A stretch of DNA of 64,000 bases from Cephalotrichum gorgonifer (lineage: Eukaryota; Ascomycota; Sordariomycetes; Microascales; Microascaceae). The stretch spans positions 276,276 through 340,275 of the forward strand of contig ONZQ02000016.1 in the NCBI GenBank assembly GCA_900312665.1, in the 5' to 3' direction. The notes under the pieces were generated by a model, which did not search any database, was not told the origin of the DNA, and was given only the letters and a program-made list of their open reading frames with translations. Shown piece by piece: positions 11,841 to 23,537 of this stretch. Made by a program: the position numbers and the translations under genes. Within the stretch, counting starts at the first letter, position 1. Every line of letters begins with the position of its first letter.

Positions 11841-14800
11841 ATGCGCCTCCGCCTCACGGTCCGCCGCAGCGGCGTCCCAGAGGTGAAGCTCATGTGGAAC
11901 GCCGACGCCGACGCCGACTCCACCATCTCGCGCCTGCTCTCGGGCGTCAACGAGGTGGTGCCCCTCGAGAGTGGGGAGTGGGGGCTGGAGGACTACGCGG
12001 TGGAGTACAAGGACGAGAAGGACGAGGGCTTCGAGTGCCTCCATTTCCAGGTTGTGAGGGATATACTGAAGGAGGACGACCCGGTGCTGTACGTGCTCCC
12101 TGCCCCCTCTCTGCTTCCAACCCGGGGCGGCTACTGTCCTGGATCCCACGCCCTGGCATCATCACCATCACGCTTTTGTCTGGTACCGCCACTGACCACT
12201 TGAACTCTTCTAGGATCCGCCCACTCTTCGAGAACGACATCAGGCGACGACGACTCAGCGGTCGACACCAGATATCGGCTGACGGAAAGCACCTAGTCGA
12301 CGGTGTCGCCTTCGGAAGGCCAAGGCTCAGGGCCCCGGTTAACCGCCCGACCATCGAGCTCCCGCCCCGGAAGCGAGCGAGGATATCCTATGGGTCTTCA
12401 GACGACGACGAGGATGCTGACTGGTCCTCCTCCGGCAAGGGAGTGTCACATGACGAGGACTCGGACGCCAGCGAGGAAGAGGAGCAGCTTCTTCTCGAGG
12501 GAGTACCCGACGATGGCGCCGACGAGGATGACAGTAGCGCTAGCGAGGGTGACGATGATATTGTGAGAGAGGGAGAAGTCGTGGGTGGATCATCCGATGA
12601 CGGGGAAGGGTACTTGACGCCGGGGCCAGAAACTGCGGCGGGCGTCGCATCTCCGTCCCCCGTACCTTCGCTCCACAGCTCTGTTGCTTCACCCCCGCTA
12701 CCGGCATACCCATCGGCGATGGAGGTCTCCCCCGACACTCGGCCGCAGACATTATCCTCCATCCTGAGCAAACTAGGGAAGCTCCCTCGCGCGTCCACGA
12801 AGAAGGTAGAGGGGAATGTGGCAGCTCGCTCCGAGCCCGACAAGTCGTCAAGTGAGAGCTCGGACGACTCAGACTCAGACTCAGACTCAGACTCAAGCAG
12901 TTCAGAGAATAGCTCTAGTTCAGACTCGGACTCGGACTCGGACTCTAGCAGCGACAGCGGGGAAGACGCCGGTGCCGCCCTCACCAGCCCGTCATTGCCC
13001 AATGCGGGCGGCAGGGATGAGTCGGACAGCGACTCCTCCAGCTCTGCTCCGTCGGAGGAAGACACAAAAGGGCCTGCATCTCGCCCTGCGGCCGACAGCG
13101 CTGGATCCAGCTCATCTTCTGACTCTGATTTGAGTGATTCGTCGTCCGATTCCTCTGATGAAGAAGCCCGCCCGCCCCCGAGCAAGAAAACGGCCCCCCC
13201 ATACCGCCTCCGGAAGCCCCTCCTGTCCAGGCAAACCCTGCGGGAGCAGCGATGACCAGGACCCAGAAAAGAAACGCTAGAAGACGTCTCTTGAAACAGG
13301 CTACTGAGGCGAAACGGAATGCATCGGTAGCTATTGATCACCCTGGCGTAGCAGCTATTGCCACCGAGAATTCACCTCTAAGCGACGAGCTTCTTGAGCG
13401 CCGGCAGGCTCTATTAAAGTCACTCGAAACCGACGGAAGCCCAGCTGTCACCCCGAGGAAGCGAAAGGCCCAGGGAGATGGCGCAGGACCCGCATCGCCT
13501 ACTGTACAGAATGGGACCACCGCCCCCATTCCCGACGACCATGACGAAGTAATGGATGAGTCTCCGGACGCATGGAAGGATAAGATCATTTACACCGCCG
13601 TCGAGTGCGCCCGCGAGGGGGTCACGCTCTCGGAGCCGCCGTTCCCGTTCGTACAGAGGTGGGATCCCCAGCAGAAGGCCGACGTGTGGTTCGGCAACTC
13701 GAAGCGCGGGGGCAAAGGGAAGAGGAAGCTGCGGGACCAGGCACACTACTACGAGGACGATACCGGACACGCCGGGAAGAAGAGGAAGGTCTCGCCCTGG
13801 CCTGAGGCGCTCGCGTACGACGAATATGCGGATGTGAATATGAACGGCAACGGCGCGGAAGACGCTGAGGTTGATGGGGCCGACGGGGCTAGTGATGGCG
13901 CCTACCATACCCCGGACGACCTGCCTAGCCTCCCGAAGGATATCAACTCGTTACCCGTGCTTACCCTGGGCGAGGTCGCGCCGGGGATGGTCATCACTTG
14001 GAAGCAGTTCTTGCTCTCTAAGGCGACCAGATGGCAGCCACAGTTCGGTAGTGTGACGGGTGTTGTGGTGAGCCTCGACGGGGACGTGATGAACGTGCTC
14101 CTCGCGAAGCGTGATAGAGTCGAGAAGACATACGACCCCGAGACGGGGGAGAGGATCTACGAGGGGTTCGAGGCGCCGGATGAGGATGGGGGCGAGGGCG
14201 AGGACGACGGGAGCCGCCAGATTTCGTTCAAGGAGATATCGGATCCGAGAGTGGTGCAGGGCCCGCCGGCTGCGTTCACGCCCGAGTTGCTCGCGGGGTT
14301 TGGGAACGGCTTTAGCGTGGCCTTGCCGGGCGATGACTCGGCGCCCATTCCGGAGTCGCTCCCGGTGCTGCAGGATGGCCAGGGTGGTGATTCCTTTGAG
14401 GCGTTCTCAATGGATCTCCAGGTGCCCATGGTGAACGGAGACAGCGAAGCATCTCAGGCCGAGCCGGCGGATCCTGCCGCCACCAACGGACTCAAGGCGC
14501 CTCAGGTTACCTCCCTCGAGCCACCCTCAGCCATCAGCAGCGTTGCCAGCGGCAGGCGCCAACCCGACCCGAACTCCCTCCCTGTGTCACTCGAGCTCGA
14601 AGTCACGATGCCGGACTCGGTGCCCCAGTCGTCTGCCGAGGCGCCTGCCAGGGCGGCCGATGATACGAGCCTCATGAACAGGGCGGAGAGGGTCCTGCGC
14701 GAGGTAGGGGTGGTAGATCCCGGGTCGCGGCCGCAGTCACTGTCACCACCACCTAGCGAGGCGTTGAATGCCCCGGAGGTGATTAAGCTGCCTGGTAGCC

Positions 14801-15381
14801 CCAGGAGCTACTTTGCCGCGGGGGATGAGTACTTGCCTAAGAAGCTACGGGGGAGGAACGGAAACGGGAACAGGAAAGGAAGCGAGAACGGGAAGGGAAG
14901 CCGGAGTGACAGTGAGGATGGGGGCATTGTGAAGGTGGAGAGGGAAGCGAGCAGGGGCAGAAGAGGCCTGTCGGAGGAGCGGGCCGTTGGGCACAAGAGG
15001 GCGGATTCGCCCCCGAGGCTCGTGTTCCCCGGTAGCTCTCCCCCGCGGTTCGGGTCGCAGGGCCAGAGGCAAGGACTGCGGAGTGGGGCGAGGGGGAGGA
15101 CGAGGAGCAGGAGCAGTCCGTTCGAGCTGCCGGCGGGATCGCAGGTGGTCGACCTCCTCAGCGACGGAGATGGGGAGGAGATCAGGCTGGGGACCCCCAT
15201 TTCCGGACAGAAAGACCAGGAAACGCCCGTCTCTAACCGGAGGAGCCAGAGTCAGAGTCAGAGCCAGAAGGGGACGCCTGTTGGGCAGAAGGGTAGGAAG
15301 GGGAGGGGAGGGAAGGCGACGCCGGGGAGCCAGAAGAGGAAGGGGAGGGGACAGGGCATGTCGCAGACGGGGGTTGTGTGA
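11841..15381 (+). CDS. Coilin-like (DUF7357-type) nuclear protein, interrupted by a frame change
   Basis: Conserved filamentous-fungal nuclear protein resembling coilin. Exon 1 is 11841-12088 and exon 2 starts at 12214 (CT|gtacgt ... ctag|G). The N-terminus (MRLRLTVRR..., SGEWGLEDYAVEY, FECLHFQ) plus DGVAFGRP is the family's ubiquitin-like domain. Then come KRAR basic motifs and a very long acidic Ser/Asp tract. The first frame ends at 13255; a second frame, open from 13162, carries RTQKRNARRR, nuclear localisation-like KKRKV, and a Tudor-like region (WKQFLLSKATRWQPQFGSV), ending at 15381. Family members normally have these in one chain. One extra C in the seven-C run at 13194-13200 would fuse the two frames. 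I treat it as one gene with an indel. The family assignment is from memory of conserved motifs. Confidence 0.78.
12860..12955 (+). repeat. Asp/Ser-coding hexamer repeat
   Basis: Tandem GACTCA units (about 12868-12895) followed by GACTCG units (about 12925-12945) inside the coilin-like gene; they encode alternating Ser-Asp. Prone to slippage, but the copy number here keeps the frame. Confidence 0.8.
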
Positions 15382-17106
15382 TGGCAGTTTGGGGCCTTTA
15401 TTTATTGCATTCTATTTCCGGCCGTTGTCAAGGGCCAGGGACCAAGGGTAGTTACGGCGCTTTGGGGGGCCTGGGTGGGATTTGCATCGTTTTTAGGGAG
15501 GGCATTTTATGAGACTTTTTTTCTTCTAACTTTTTTTATTAATTTATTCGGCTTGAGATGGGGAGGAATGGAGCGGGAGGAGGAGGGAGAGAGGGCGGAT
15601 GCATTGCAATGCTTCCATTATGATATGGAAGTAGCTGTATTATTATCACTTCCTTAGCATGGCGTGCAATGCCATACCTAGATGAGGTGGTGTTTTACGA
15701 ATGAATATGCCAATTCATTGAAGAGTCTCGAAGGGAGCCACGGGGGGATACTGTGATTTTGCCTTTGCTGGGTCTCGGGATGTGAAGTCTTCATGTTGAG
15801 TCTGAAGCTTGAAAACTTCCTTGGGTTGGGTTTTTAGTGGGTGAAGCTCCCATGCAAGTCGCTATCCAATCATTCCGCCTGATGTGCCAGTTTCGAAACA
15901 AAAAGCAGAGCTGCGACAGTGAAACAAAGCCGCATGGTTAATCATGAGATTGACGAGAGAAGACGCTCCATCTCATCCAATCCTAGCCCAAATTCCCTTC
16001 TACTGACAAGAGAGATTAAGAACAAAGAGGGTGGGTGCCTAACTGGATTGTGGTGTCCTAGACATCCTCATCCCCATCGGCTCTGGTGAGGAGTCAAGAA
16101 GGAACAGAAGAGAGCTAAATTCTTTGGACATCGCAGCTCCGTTTCTTCGTGGATGCAAGGTGCAGATACAGGGTGCAGCTGGCCAATAAGCTCCACGGAA
16201 CCTTGCTGGACAGCTCCATCTTGGGACACACCTCAGATCTCCGTCCAGGTCAAAGCCGCGCCGTGATCTACTCCTTTACTTGTCTCTGAGTTTTTGTCTG
16301 GTGTGAGGCAAAAAAGGAAGGGGGGGGGGGGGTCGGGTGCACATGAAGGTAATTACAGTGATGCGACGCCCGACGTGGCGAAGATCGCAGACGCGAACCG
16401 CGACGTGGCGGATTCGCTGCATCTTGGAGAGTCACTTTCAGATCTGGGTGGGGGAGACACGATCTTGGCGGCGAGATAGAGTCACGTTGACTTCCCGCCC
16501 CGGGGGAAGGAAGCTATGAGTCTGAGGGCAGCTTGATCGGAGATATCTCGTCTCCTCCAATCGTCCACCAGCCTTCGCCCCCCCTTCTTCTCTCCCATTC
16601 TGCCATGGAAGCTGAAGGGGAGAAGGGGGGAGAGGTGGCGATCTGGGCTTCTGATCTCTCCATGTGCCGTGTAAGACAGACGAGACCTCGGAACGATAAG
16701 AACACCCTCCTTGCGCACATGTATCCATCACTCCTACTTCTGTTTCTGCTCTTCTCTGTTCTCTCCTTGTCCGGCATCACCAGCGCAATACCCATTTTCC
16801 ATTCTTTCATGTATTATCCCAGTTCACCTTGACGGTCGTTTTGTACACCCCTTTAATACTGCCTTTGTTCGATTACACATTTATACCAGAAAGAGGAAAT
16901 CCAGACGACAGAAAGCACTTAATATATAAACCGAACTGGAGAAACAAGACGCTTCCAGGATCCCTCCGTTACGCTTCGCCGGACAAGCAACACGCCTCGC
17001 CTACATATCTTAAATCGAGTCTCCGCCTCCTTCTCTACTCCCGGCAAGGGCACCCCCAACGAAGACCAGAAACCACGAGAGCCGAGACGGAAACAAGACC
17101 GCAGCC
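15382..17106. other. Intergenic region with a long G-run
   Basis: 1.7 kb without a supported gene. Contains a G homopolymer of about 13 near 16320-16333. Pyrimidine-rich sequence in the last 400 bp probably belongs to the promoter and leader of the next gene. Confidence 0.5.
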
Positions 17107-17615
17107 ATGAAGATTATCCTCAATATCCTCCTGCTCTTCAGCTTCCTCCCCGCCGCCCTCTCAACACCCATAACACAAACCGTGAGTCCCACCCCCACCC
17201 CCCTTTCTTCCTCCGTCCCTCTTCCTCATCCCGTTCAGCAAGCTAACAATCTCTCCAGGCCAACCCAGTCCCCACGCCCATCGCGGCCCAGCCCCAAGCC
17301 CAGACGCAGCCCCACGCCCCGCGGACGTCCCAGTTCTGGCTCGACTTCACAAAGTCCTACGACCCCCTCGCGGCGCAAACCACGCCCGCGCCGGGTGGGA
17401 TCGCGAAGGCCGTGGGCGGAGGGGAGCAGGACGCTGGGGTGGAGTTCGTGCAGACGACGTACTACACGTGCATTACGAGGGGGACGACGTACACGCATTG
17501 TGGGTGGCATATACCCATTCTCCAGGTCGGGGGCGCAGCGGGGGGGAAGGGGAAGGGGGGGATGGTGATATGGGCGGGGGCGGTGGCTGTGATGGCTGGT
17601 GCTATGTTGTTATGA
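17107..17615 (+). CDS. Small secreted protein, probably membrane- or GPI-tethered
   Basis: Two exons, 17107-17181 and 17259-17615 (ACC|gtgagt, ctccag|GCC), 143 aa. Residues 1-20 form a clear signal peptide (hydrophobic core LLLFSFLPAALS). The middle is Pro/Gln/Thr-rich, then comes a compact two-Cys motif, TYYTCITRGTTYTHCGWH, that I recall as conserved in small fungal secreted proteins. A Gly-rich stretch and a final hydrophobic segment (VIWAGAVAVMAGAMLL) fit a GPI-attachment signal or a C-terminal membrane anchor. Function unknown; a cell-surface role is inferred from topology. Confidence 0.78.
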
Positions 17616-17714
17616 AAGTGAGGTTGGGGGGAGGGTTAGAGGGACGGAGAGGGTGGGCGTTTTCCTAAGACACTTTTGGGGGATAGCTGGGCGGGGCCAG
17701 GGTTGCGATGTCTG

Positions 17715-18005
17715 GATGCCCCTTGGAGCAAGTGCTTCGGGCTGGTAAACGGGTCGGTGTTTCCTACATGGTAGCCTCTTTTTGTTAAGCTAGTTTGTCG
17801 AGATACCCGGGGCGGGTGGGAACGGATGGAACGTCTGGGAGCGAGTGCTTCGGAGGGACGGACGGAGCGTCTTGGAGCAAGTGCTTCAGACTGGGCGGGA
17901 TGCTTGGGGCGTCTTGGAGCAAGTGCTTCGGACCAGGACGCATCGGTGCTTTCCTATGGGTTAGCCTCTTCTCCTCATGTTAGTTTTGTCGTCGAGATAC
18001 CCGGC
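17715..18005. repeat. Imperfect duplication with a nested GGAGCAAGTGCTTCGG repeat
   Basis: Two long degenerate copies run from GGAGCAAGTGCTTCGG through TTTCCTA, TTAGCCTCTT and GTCGAGATACCCGG (about 17724-17812 and 17916-18005). Between them the short GGAGCRAGTGCTTC unit recurs at about 17838 and 17874, giving four short copies in all. It lies in the 3' flank of the small secreted protein. No coding role seen. Confidence 0.75.
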
Positions 18006-18538
18006 TGCTGGTCAGTATTTGAACAAAAGAAAGAAATGATATCCACACATGAACAGGGACCCAAAGCAACAAGAACACGCTGGCTAAGACAGGGCACCCG
18101 AGGGGAACAACCTCGCAACTGAACTCATCCCGAAACACCGTGATTTCATGCAATTGATCCCCTACAGAATCAATGTAAAGAATTCCCATTCCCCCACCTT
18201 AATCCCGCGCCGTTTGAAGTCGACATCAAGGAAATTTCCATCCATCCATCCACACGCCCCCCCTTCTCCCTTCCCCCTTTTGCCTCCCCCTTCCATTCCC
18301 GGTCCTCCGTCCGTCCCGTCGAGGTTCGAGGATGCAAAAGACGTTGGTAAAAAAAATCCTCTTTTATTTTTTTTCGTTGCCTTCTGTAATGCACAAAGTC
18401 GCAAAAAAACATTTTCCGCGTATAAAAATGCTTTCGCCAACACACCCACCCTGCAAGAACACAGGAAGCCGTAATAGGGACCGTCCGGGGAATATCGTTT
18501 TGCGCAGAAGAGAAGATTCATTAGGGAGATCGGGTCGT

Positions 18539-19323
18539 TTAGGCCTCCTTCTTGGCCTTCTTGCCGCGGATCTTCTCCATACCGCGGAGGGTCTTTTGGC
18601 GGTTCTTGCGCTGCTTGCCTGTTTTCGTGGTAGGAACGTCAGCACTTCTCCTTCCATTCCCGTTTCCCCAAAGGCGAAAGTGAAGCAGAGTTTGTCCCAA
18701 TCTCGGTCTCCACCCATCCCATCCCGGATATCGCCCACTGGACGGGTAGGGTGGATCAAGGGGATATGGACACCACTGGGAAGGGGGCCCAACGTACGCT
18801 GTTGCCTCGAAGCCCGCTCAGCCTTGGTAGCCTTGCCCACCCTGACGAGCCTGTACTGGGGCTCGAACTTCTGCATGGCCTCGGGGGAGTCGTAGACGAG
18901 ACCGAAGCCGGTCGTCTTGCCGCCACCGAACTGAGTTCGCAGGCCGAAGACGTTGACCTGGTCCTTGGTGGCCTTGTACATGGTCGCGAGCTTCTCACGG
19001 AGCTCCTCCTTGCCGATGTTGGCGCGGTTGGGGTGGAGGATGTCACTGCGCGTCCAGAAAACCGTCAGCACTTCATCCGGAAAGTTTGTGGGCTCTCCAT
19101 ATCGAGGGCAGCTTGTGTTTTCCAATCGCATCGAGGGTTTCTGTCTCGGAAGAGAGAGAAAAAAAAAACGCGACCTCTATCGTTTCCCACAATGTCCCAT
19201 CGATCGAAAACGGAGGGAGGAGGGGGGAAATAGAACTCACACGACCATCTGCTTGCGGCCAAGCAGGGGGTTGCGGATGAACTTGCGCGTGCGCAGCGTA
19301 ACGGGGGCGTCGGAGTCCGCCAT
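18539..19323 (-). CDS. RPS24: 40S ribosomal protein eS24
   Basis: Small-subunit cytosolic ribosomal protein. Three exons, 19323-19241, 19045-18798 and 18618-18539, phases 2 and 1, total 136 aa, the normal length. Seen: the N-terminus TLRTRKFIRNPLLGRKQ, then DILHPNRANIGKEELREKL, the hallmark FGLRTQFGGGKTTGFGLVYD, and the Lys/Arg-rich tail ending RGKKAKKEA. The ATG lies at the first methionine of the conserved N-terminus. Short first exon and early introns are typical of fungal ribosomal protein genes. Confidence 0.97.
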
Positions 19324-20432
19324 CTTGGGTGTCGGGTTTGTCGGGTGGGTGATGGCGAGAAGGGGAGATGGTTGTTGGGTGGTGGTGGTGAAGTTCGACT
19401 TTCGAGGTTTGGGGACGCCCGGTCTGCTTAGTGGATAGTGGATTTTACCCGAGTTTCTGTGGGAAGCCCTAACCTGCAGCGAGATTTTTTTCGCCCGGCC
19501 GTGGCTCTTCGGCAGACCCTCGGGAGAACTTGGCTGGAGAGTGTGGCTGGTGCGGGTAGGGTTTCACGTGAGGGGTGGTGGGGGCGGATGTGGCTCGACA
19601 GCCGCGGACAGCCGCCGTCCTCGGTGGCGGACGACTTGTGGAGCAACACCCATCATGATGCACTATGACTGCTCTCCGCTGGTCCACAGGCACAGTACCT
19701 TGTCCATTTCCAGCAACGGCCATTCCTCGAAGATCCAGGTGGCAAGTTTCAAGGATATCCAAAAAGAGAACGCTAAAATCGAGACCGGACTCTAAATGGA
19801 AGTATCCCTTGCTTGGGAAACCCATACTACTGGCCAACTCCAAATACATATCGGCGCGCCGGAATGTCTATTAATTGTCCATTATCGACTGTCCATTGTT
19901 AAGGGAGGTAGTAGCTAAATCCTCCCAAGCATGGGTCCGTCCGTGCCCACTAATAACATTCGTAGCGTCCATACGAATACTAGAACTGCTTGAGAGTACC
20001 TGCACCAGCGCCTTCCTATCTAAGCCTACAGTACATGCGCTAAGGACACTCAGTGTGTTGACATTCCCACCCCATCTCATACAAGTCATACATACATATA
20101 TATATATCTATATATATTATTGACCTGGTCGCTCAGTGCGATAGTCTAGCTTAGATACGGCATGGTGAGATTGCGCACGACAACACCACTCATGAAGATT
20201 GTTGCATTCCTGCTACATACAAGTCCTGCTATCTTTGAAAGTGTGCCCACCACAAAAGACCACACAGGATCACCTGAAGCTTAGCATGAGCTGGTTTGCT
20301 GCAGAGGAATCCAAGTCCCTCTGTTCACAGCCACCCTCCTCTCCCGCACCTACACCTATCGGCGTGTACCTTTACGTTTCCACCACAACATCACACTTTG
20401 ACAACATCAGGACGATTGACTCGACAACTCCA
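19324..20432. other. Intergenic region with a TA microsatellite
   Basis: 1.1 kb between RPS24 and the next gene, both on the minus strand. Has an ACATA/TATA simple repeat at about 20085-20118. No gene seen. Confidence 0.5.
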
Positions 20433-21353
20433 CTACAACTCCGACGGCTGGACGCGGAGACCTAGTCCAGCATCAGGATCATACTGGCTGGACTCGACGA
20501 CTGGCTTCAGCCCCGCAAAGTTGCACCGACCCTCATGAAGGACCTTGTGCGACGGCGTATGCTCATACTCGAAGTTGATTAGAGTGGTGTCCGAGCCGCT
20601 GACTGTTCGTATCCTGAAATGGCTCTGATCCTGCTGCCGCTGTGACGATGCCGTCTTGGAATCAGCAGTCGTGCTGTCCTCGAAGTAGAACCAGTCATCT
20701 CCATTGAGGTCGGCAAATACATATGTTCCACTGCTCTCGGCTGCGACGCCGGCATCGGCATCGGCGACAACGGCATCAATCATGATCAGCCCGTCCTTGA
20801 GGGTGAACAAGCTACGTCGTAAAGTGTTAGAGAGCCTAGACGCTGGCTTCGCGTACGGGGTGCATGGGGCTAACTCACTTTGGCTGGGCGTTGAAGGTGA
20901 AAGAATTGCCCTGCAGTTCATCCGAACCATGGAGAAACGAGAAGATGACAACATCAGACGGCCAGCTGAGGATTGAGACCTCCCTAATGCCCGCTTGCAT
21001 ACTCATCCGGGCAACCTGTCCCTTCGACCCGTCTGCCATAGTGACCTGCTGGGGAATTAGAGTCCCGATTTCCCAGCATTCGACCTTTAATCCGTCACCG
21101 GTCTTGACGAAGGCCGTCACTCGGGATTTCTGAGAGATGAGATCATCGTCGCCTATATATATTTTCGTTAGCAAATGGCACCTTGAGGCCAGGATACTGC
21201 TATTCTGGTCCGCCAGGATCGGGAGTCCTGACCAACGCCTGAAGGTGCGAACGAACTGGAGGTTGTGGGCCTACTCCCGAGACGGGCAAGAGAGCCCGTC
21301 GCCAGAGAGAGGATGCTGAGAGCAGCGAAAGTGTTGGCCCTCATGTTGGTCAC
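20433..21353 (-). CDS. Unrecognised secreted protein, three exons
   Basis: Exon 1 starts at ATG 21353 (or 21344) and encodes a signal peptide (ANTFAALSILSLATGSLA). Exon 2 is 21152-20879 and exon 3 is 20811-20433; the junction between them (AA|gtgagt ... gtag|C) is in phase. The end of exon 1 is uncertain: donors near 21270 (gtaggc) or 21235 (gtcagg) both match the phase-1 acceptor at 21153, which sits behind a good CTAAC branch site. The mature protein, about 220 aa, is acidic; it contains KVECWEIGTLIPQQVTMADG and FADLNGDDWFYFED. I do not recognise a family. Extracellular location is inferred from the signal peptide. Confidence 0.68.
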
Positions 21354-23537
21354 AAAGTGGCCAAGACGCGGCAGTGTCCGGTGTCTAATACAAATTGCGT
21401 GGGAGTACGGTGCTGGCGGTGAGAACTTGTGGAGTTAGAAGGTTTCGAGGTGCAGGATAGAGGCCGAGCAGGAGGAAACTGCTATATATATATACGCCCT
21501 TCCACCTTCCCGAGCCTAAAAGCAACTATAACCCATTTTACCACATACACTGCAAGCAAACGTGCTGATCGTCAGGAGGGGGGTGGTTGTGTAGCTGAGG
21601 GCGTCTTCGGCCAGCTTCCGACTGAACAAGACCTCAGGGATAGCCCTTTTTGGAAGAGTCTGTCTCAACCGGGCAGCCGGGGGCGTTCTCACGGGAGAGA
21701 ATAGCTTGACTTGGCTTGCCCTTTGCTTTAATCGCCGAGATCATCCCGAGATCATCCCGCGGTCCTCCCCCGAACGAGGAGCAGTGCATGCTTCAACCGC
21801 AACACTGTATTATTTATGAGCGGCCGACAGCTGTCTCTCCTAGTGCGAATATCTCCACTCCGGTTGGCTTACTTCATATATTAACTCAAAAAGGAGCCGT
21901 GTTGACGTTGTTAACATGATCGAGAGTCAATATCGGCTGCGGACCCGTGGCGGGGTCTCTTCTGTGCCACCTACCCGGATCCCCGAGAGACAGGGGGTAG
22001 GCGTGTGCGGCTTGCATTAAGGAAGATGATTAGCCCAAGCACACGGGCGTATATCCATACTCCGGACCGCTCCGCCTTTGCGTCCCCTGCATTCGTGTCA
22101 GCCAGCCTCAAAAATGTATTACAGACAGCCCGGCTCCACCTTTGTCTCCCCCGCATTCACGTCAGCCAGCCTCTACTATACAAGAAGCCTAGCTCCAATT
22201 CTCGTGTTCTACCCCCCATCCAGCAGTTCCCTTGTGACCTCTGCTGGGAATTAGTCGTACGTTGCTTCTTCTCAATAGGCTTGTGTGACCTCCTGCTGCA
22301 GTTCTCATTCGCAACAAGCAGCTCCTCAAGTCGTCTCAGCCACGTCGCCCGGACACTTCTCTGATTGGCTGTCTTCCTAAGCCCCTTGGTATACAGTTAT
22401 GTAGATCCCCAGCTCTCCAGCTCCTCACTGCAAGCTCCATGCGCCCTGTGTGGATCTGATTCCTCGCGCCGGACAGGTTATATCTGAAGGGTAGGGGTCA
22501 AGTGCGAAGCTGCCTGTGAAGGTCAGTAGCAGCTCCAGATTGGGAAGCGTACAGCATGTTTGGTCCTCTCCCAGAGTGTGGAGAACAAGGTCCGTCATTG
22601 TTACCTCTCATCACCGACCGTTGCACTGGCTCCTCTTCCTGGGGTAAGAAAGTAGGAGAGGAGTGTGTGGCACGGATACAAAGACATGGTATATGTGGCT
22701 GTTTAATCCCCACAATGGGAAAGACAGATAGGTCTATGGTGCTGGCAGGTCGACCTGCACATACTGCCATGACCGTCATTCTCTCACATCTCAGCTTAGA
22801 ACATGCTTGGGCGGCTCCACTGTGAAAGCGTCTCGGAGCATTTGTACATCTTGGTATTACGAACTCGGAGTAATCGTTCATGGCGTGGTTCTCCTATGCA
22901 CCTGAATTGCGTTGGTGACTGACCAGTTTCGACCGTATAGTCCTCTTTCTTCTGCACAGTTATAGTAATACTTGACAGGCGTGGGGCAATACTTAGACGA
23001 TGAGGCCTTTGGCACAGGCTGCTGATTGGCAGCAACAAGCAACTAGCCGTTTCCAGTTTCCCGTAATTTCTAGTAAAAAATGAGGCAGCTACCTTTGTAA
23101 GGTACGGTATCTGATACTTGGTTGAAGTATTCCCGTACAAGTACTGAATGGAGATCTCCATGGACCGAATTCGACCTGGCAAATGCAAATGGGAGGGAGG
23201 TTAACTCATGGGCACGTGATGGAATTATTAAGATGCAAGGAACCAGGGGACACAACGTCATGATCGACGGACCAATATGAAGCTTCCCATCCAACTCCAC
23301 ATTTGATCCAAAAAATAAAGTGCCCCTCCTTCGACCCTCCATGGCCAATACTGGCAACTGTTCGCACAAGCGCGTCTCCGGTCGGGATACCAGGAAATCC
23401 GAGCTTCTGAAAGCAGAATTGTAATGATAGCTCTCCATCGGATGGTAGTAACATTATTCTCTCCCTAGGCGTGGCACATTTCTCATCTGTCACCTCCCAC
23501 GCCACCTTAAAAGCCTGGGTTTCTACGCCAAGAAATC
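21354..23537. other. Long intergenic region (2.2 kb)
   Basis: No supported gene. Around 22070-22175 a segment of about 35 bp (CTTTG..TCCCC.GCATTC..GTCAGCCAGCCTC) occurs twice. Short frames on both strands look random. Confidence 0.45.

Noticed and set aside
13162..13255. An intron joining the two coilin-like frames
   Set aside because: The GT-AG pairs I tested (for example donors near 13134, 13141 and 13144 to the acceptor after 13230) do not give matching phases and lack a good donor consensus; a one-base indel is simpler.
12388..13341. 317-codon frame antisense to the coilin-like gene
   Set aside because: Mirror of the Ser/Asp repeat on the other strand.
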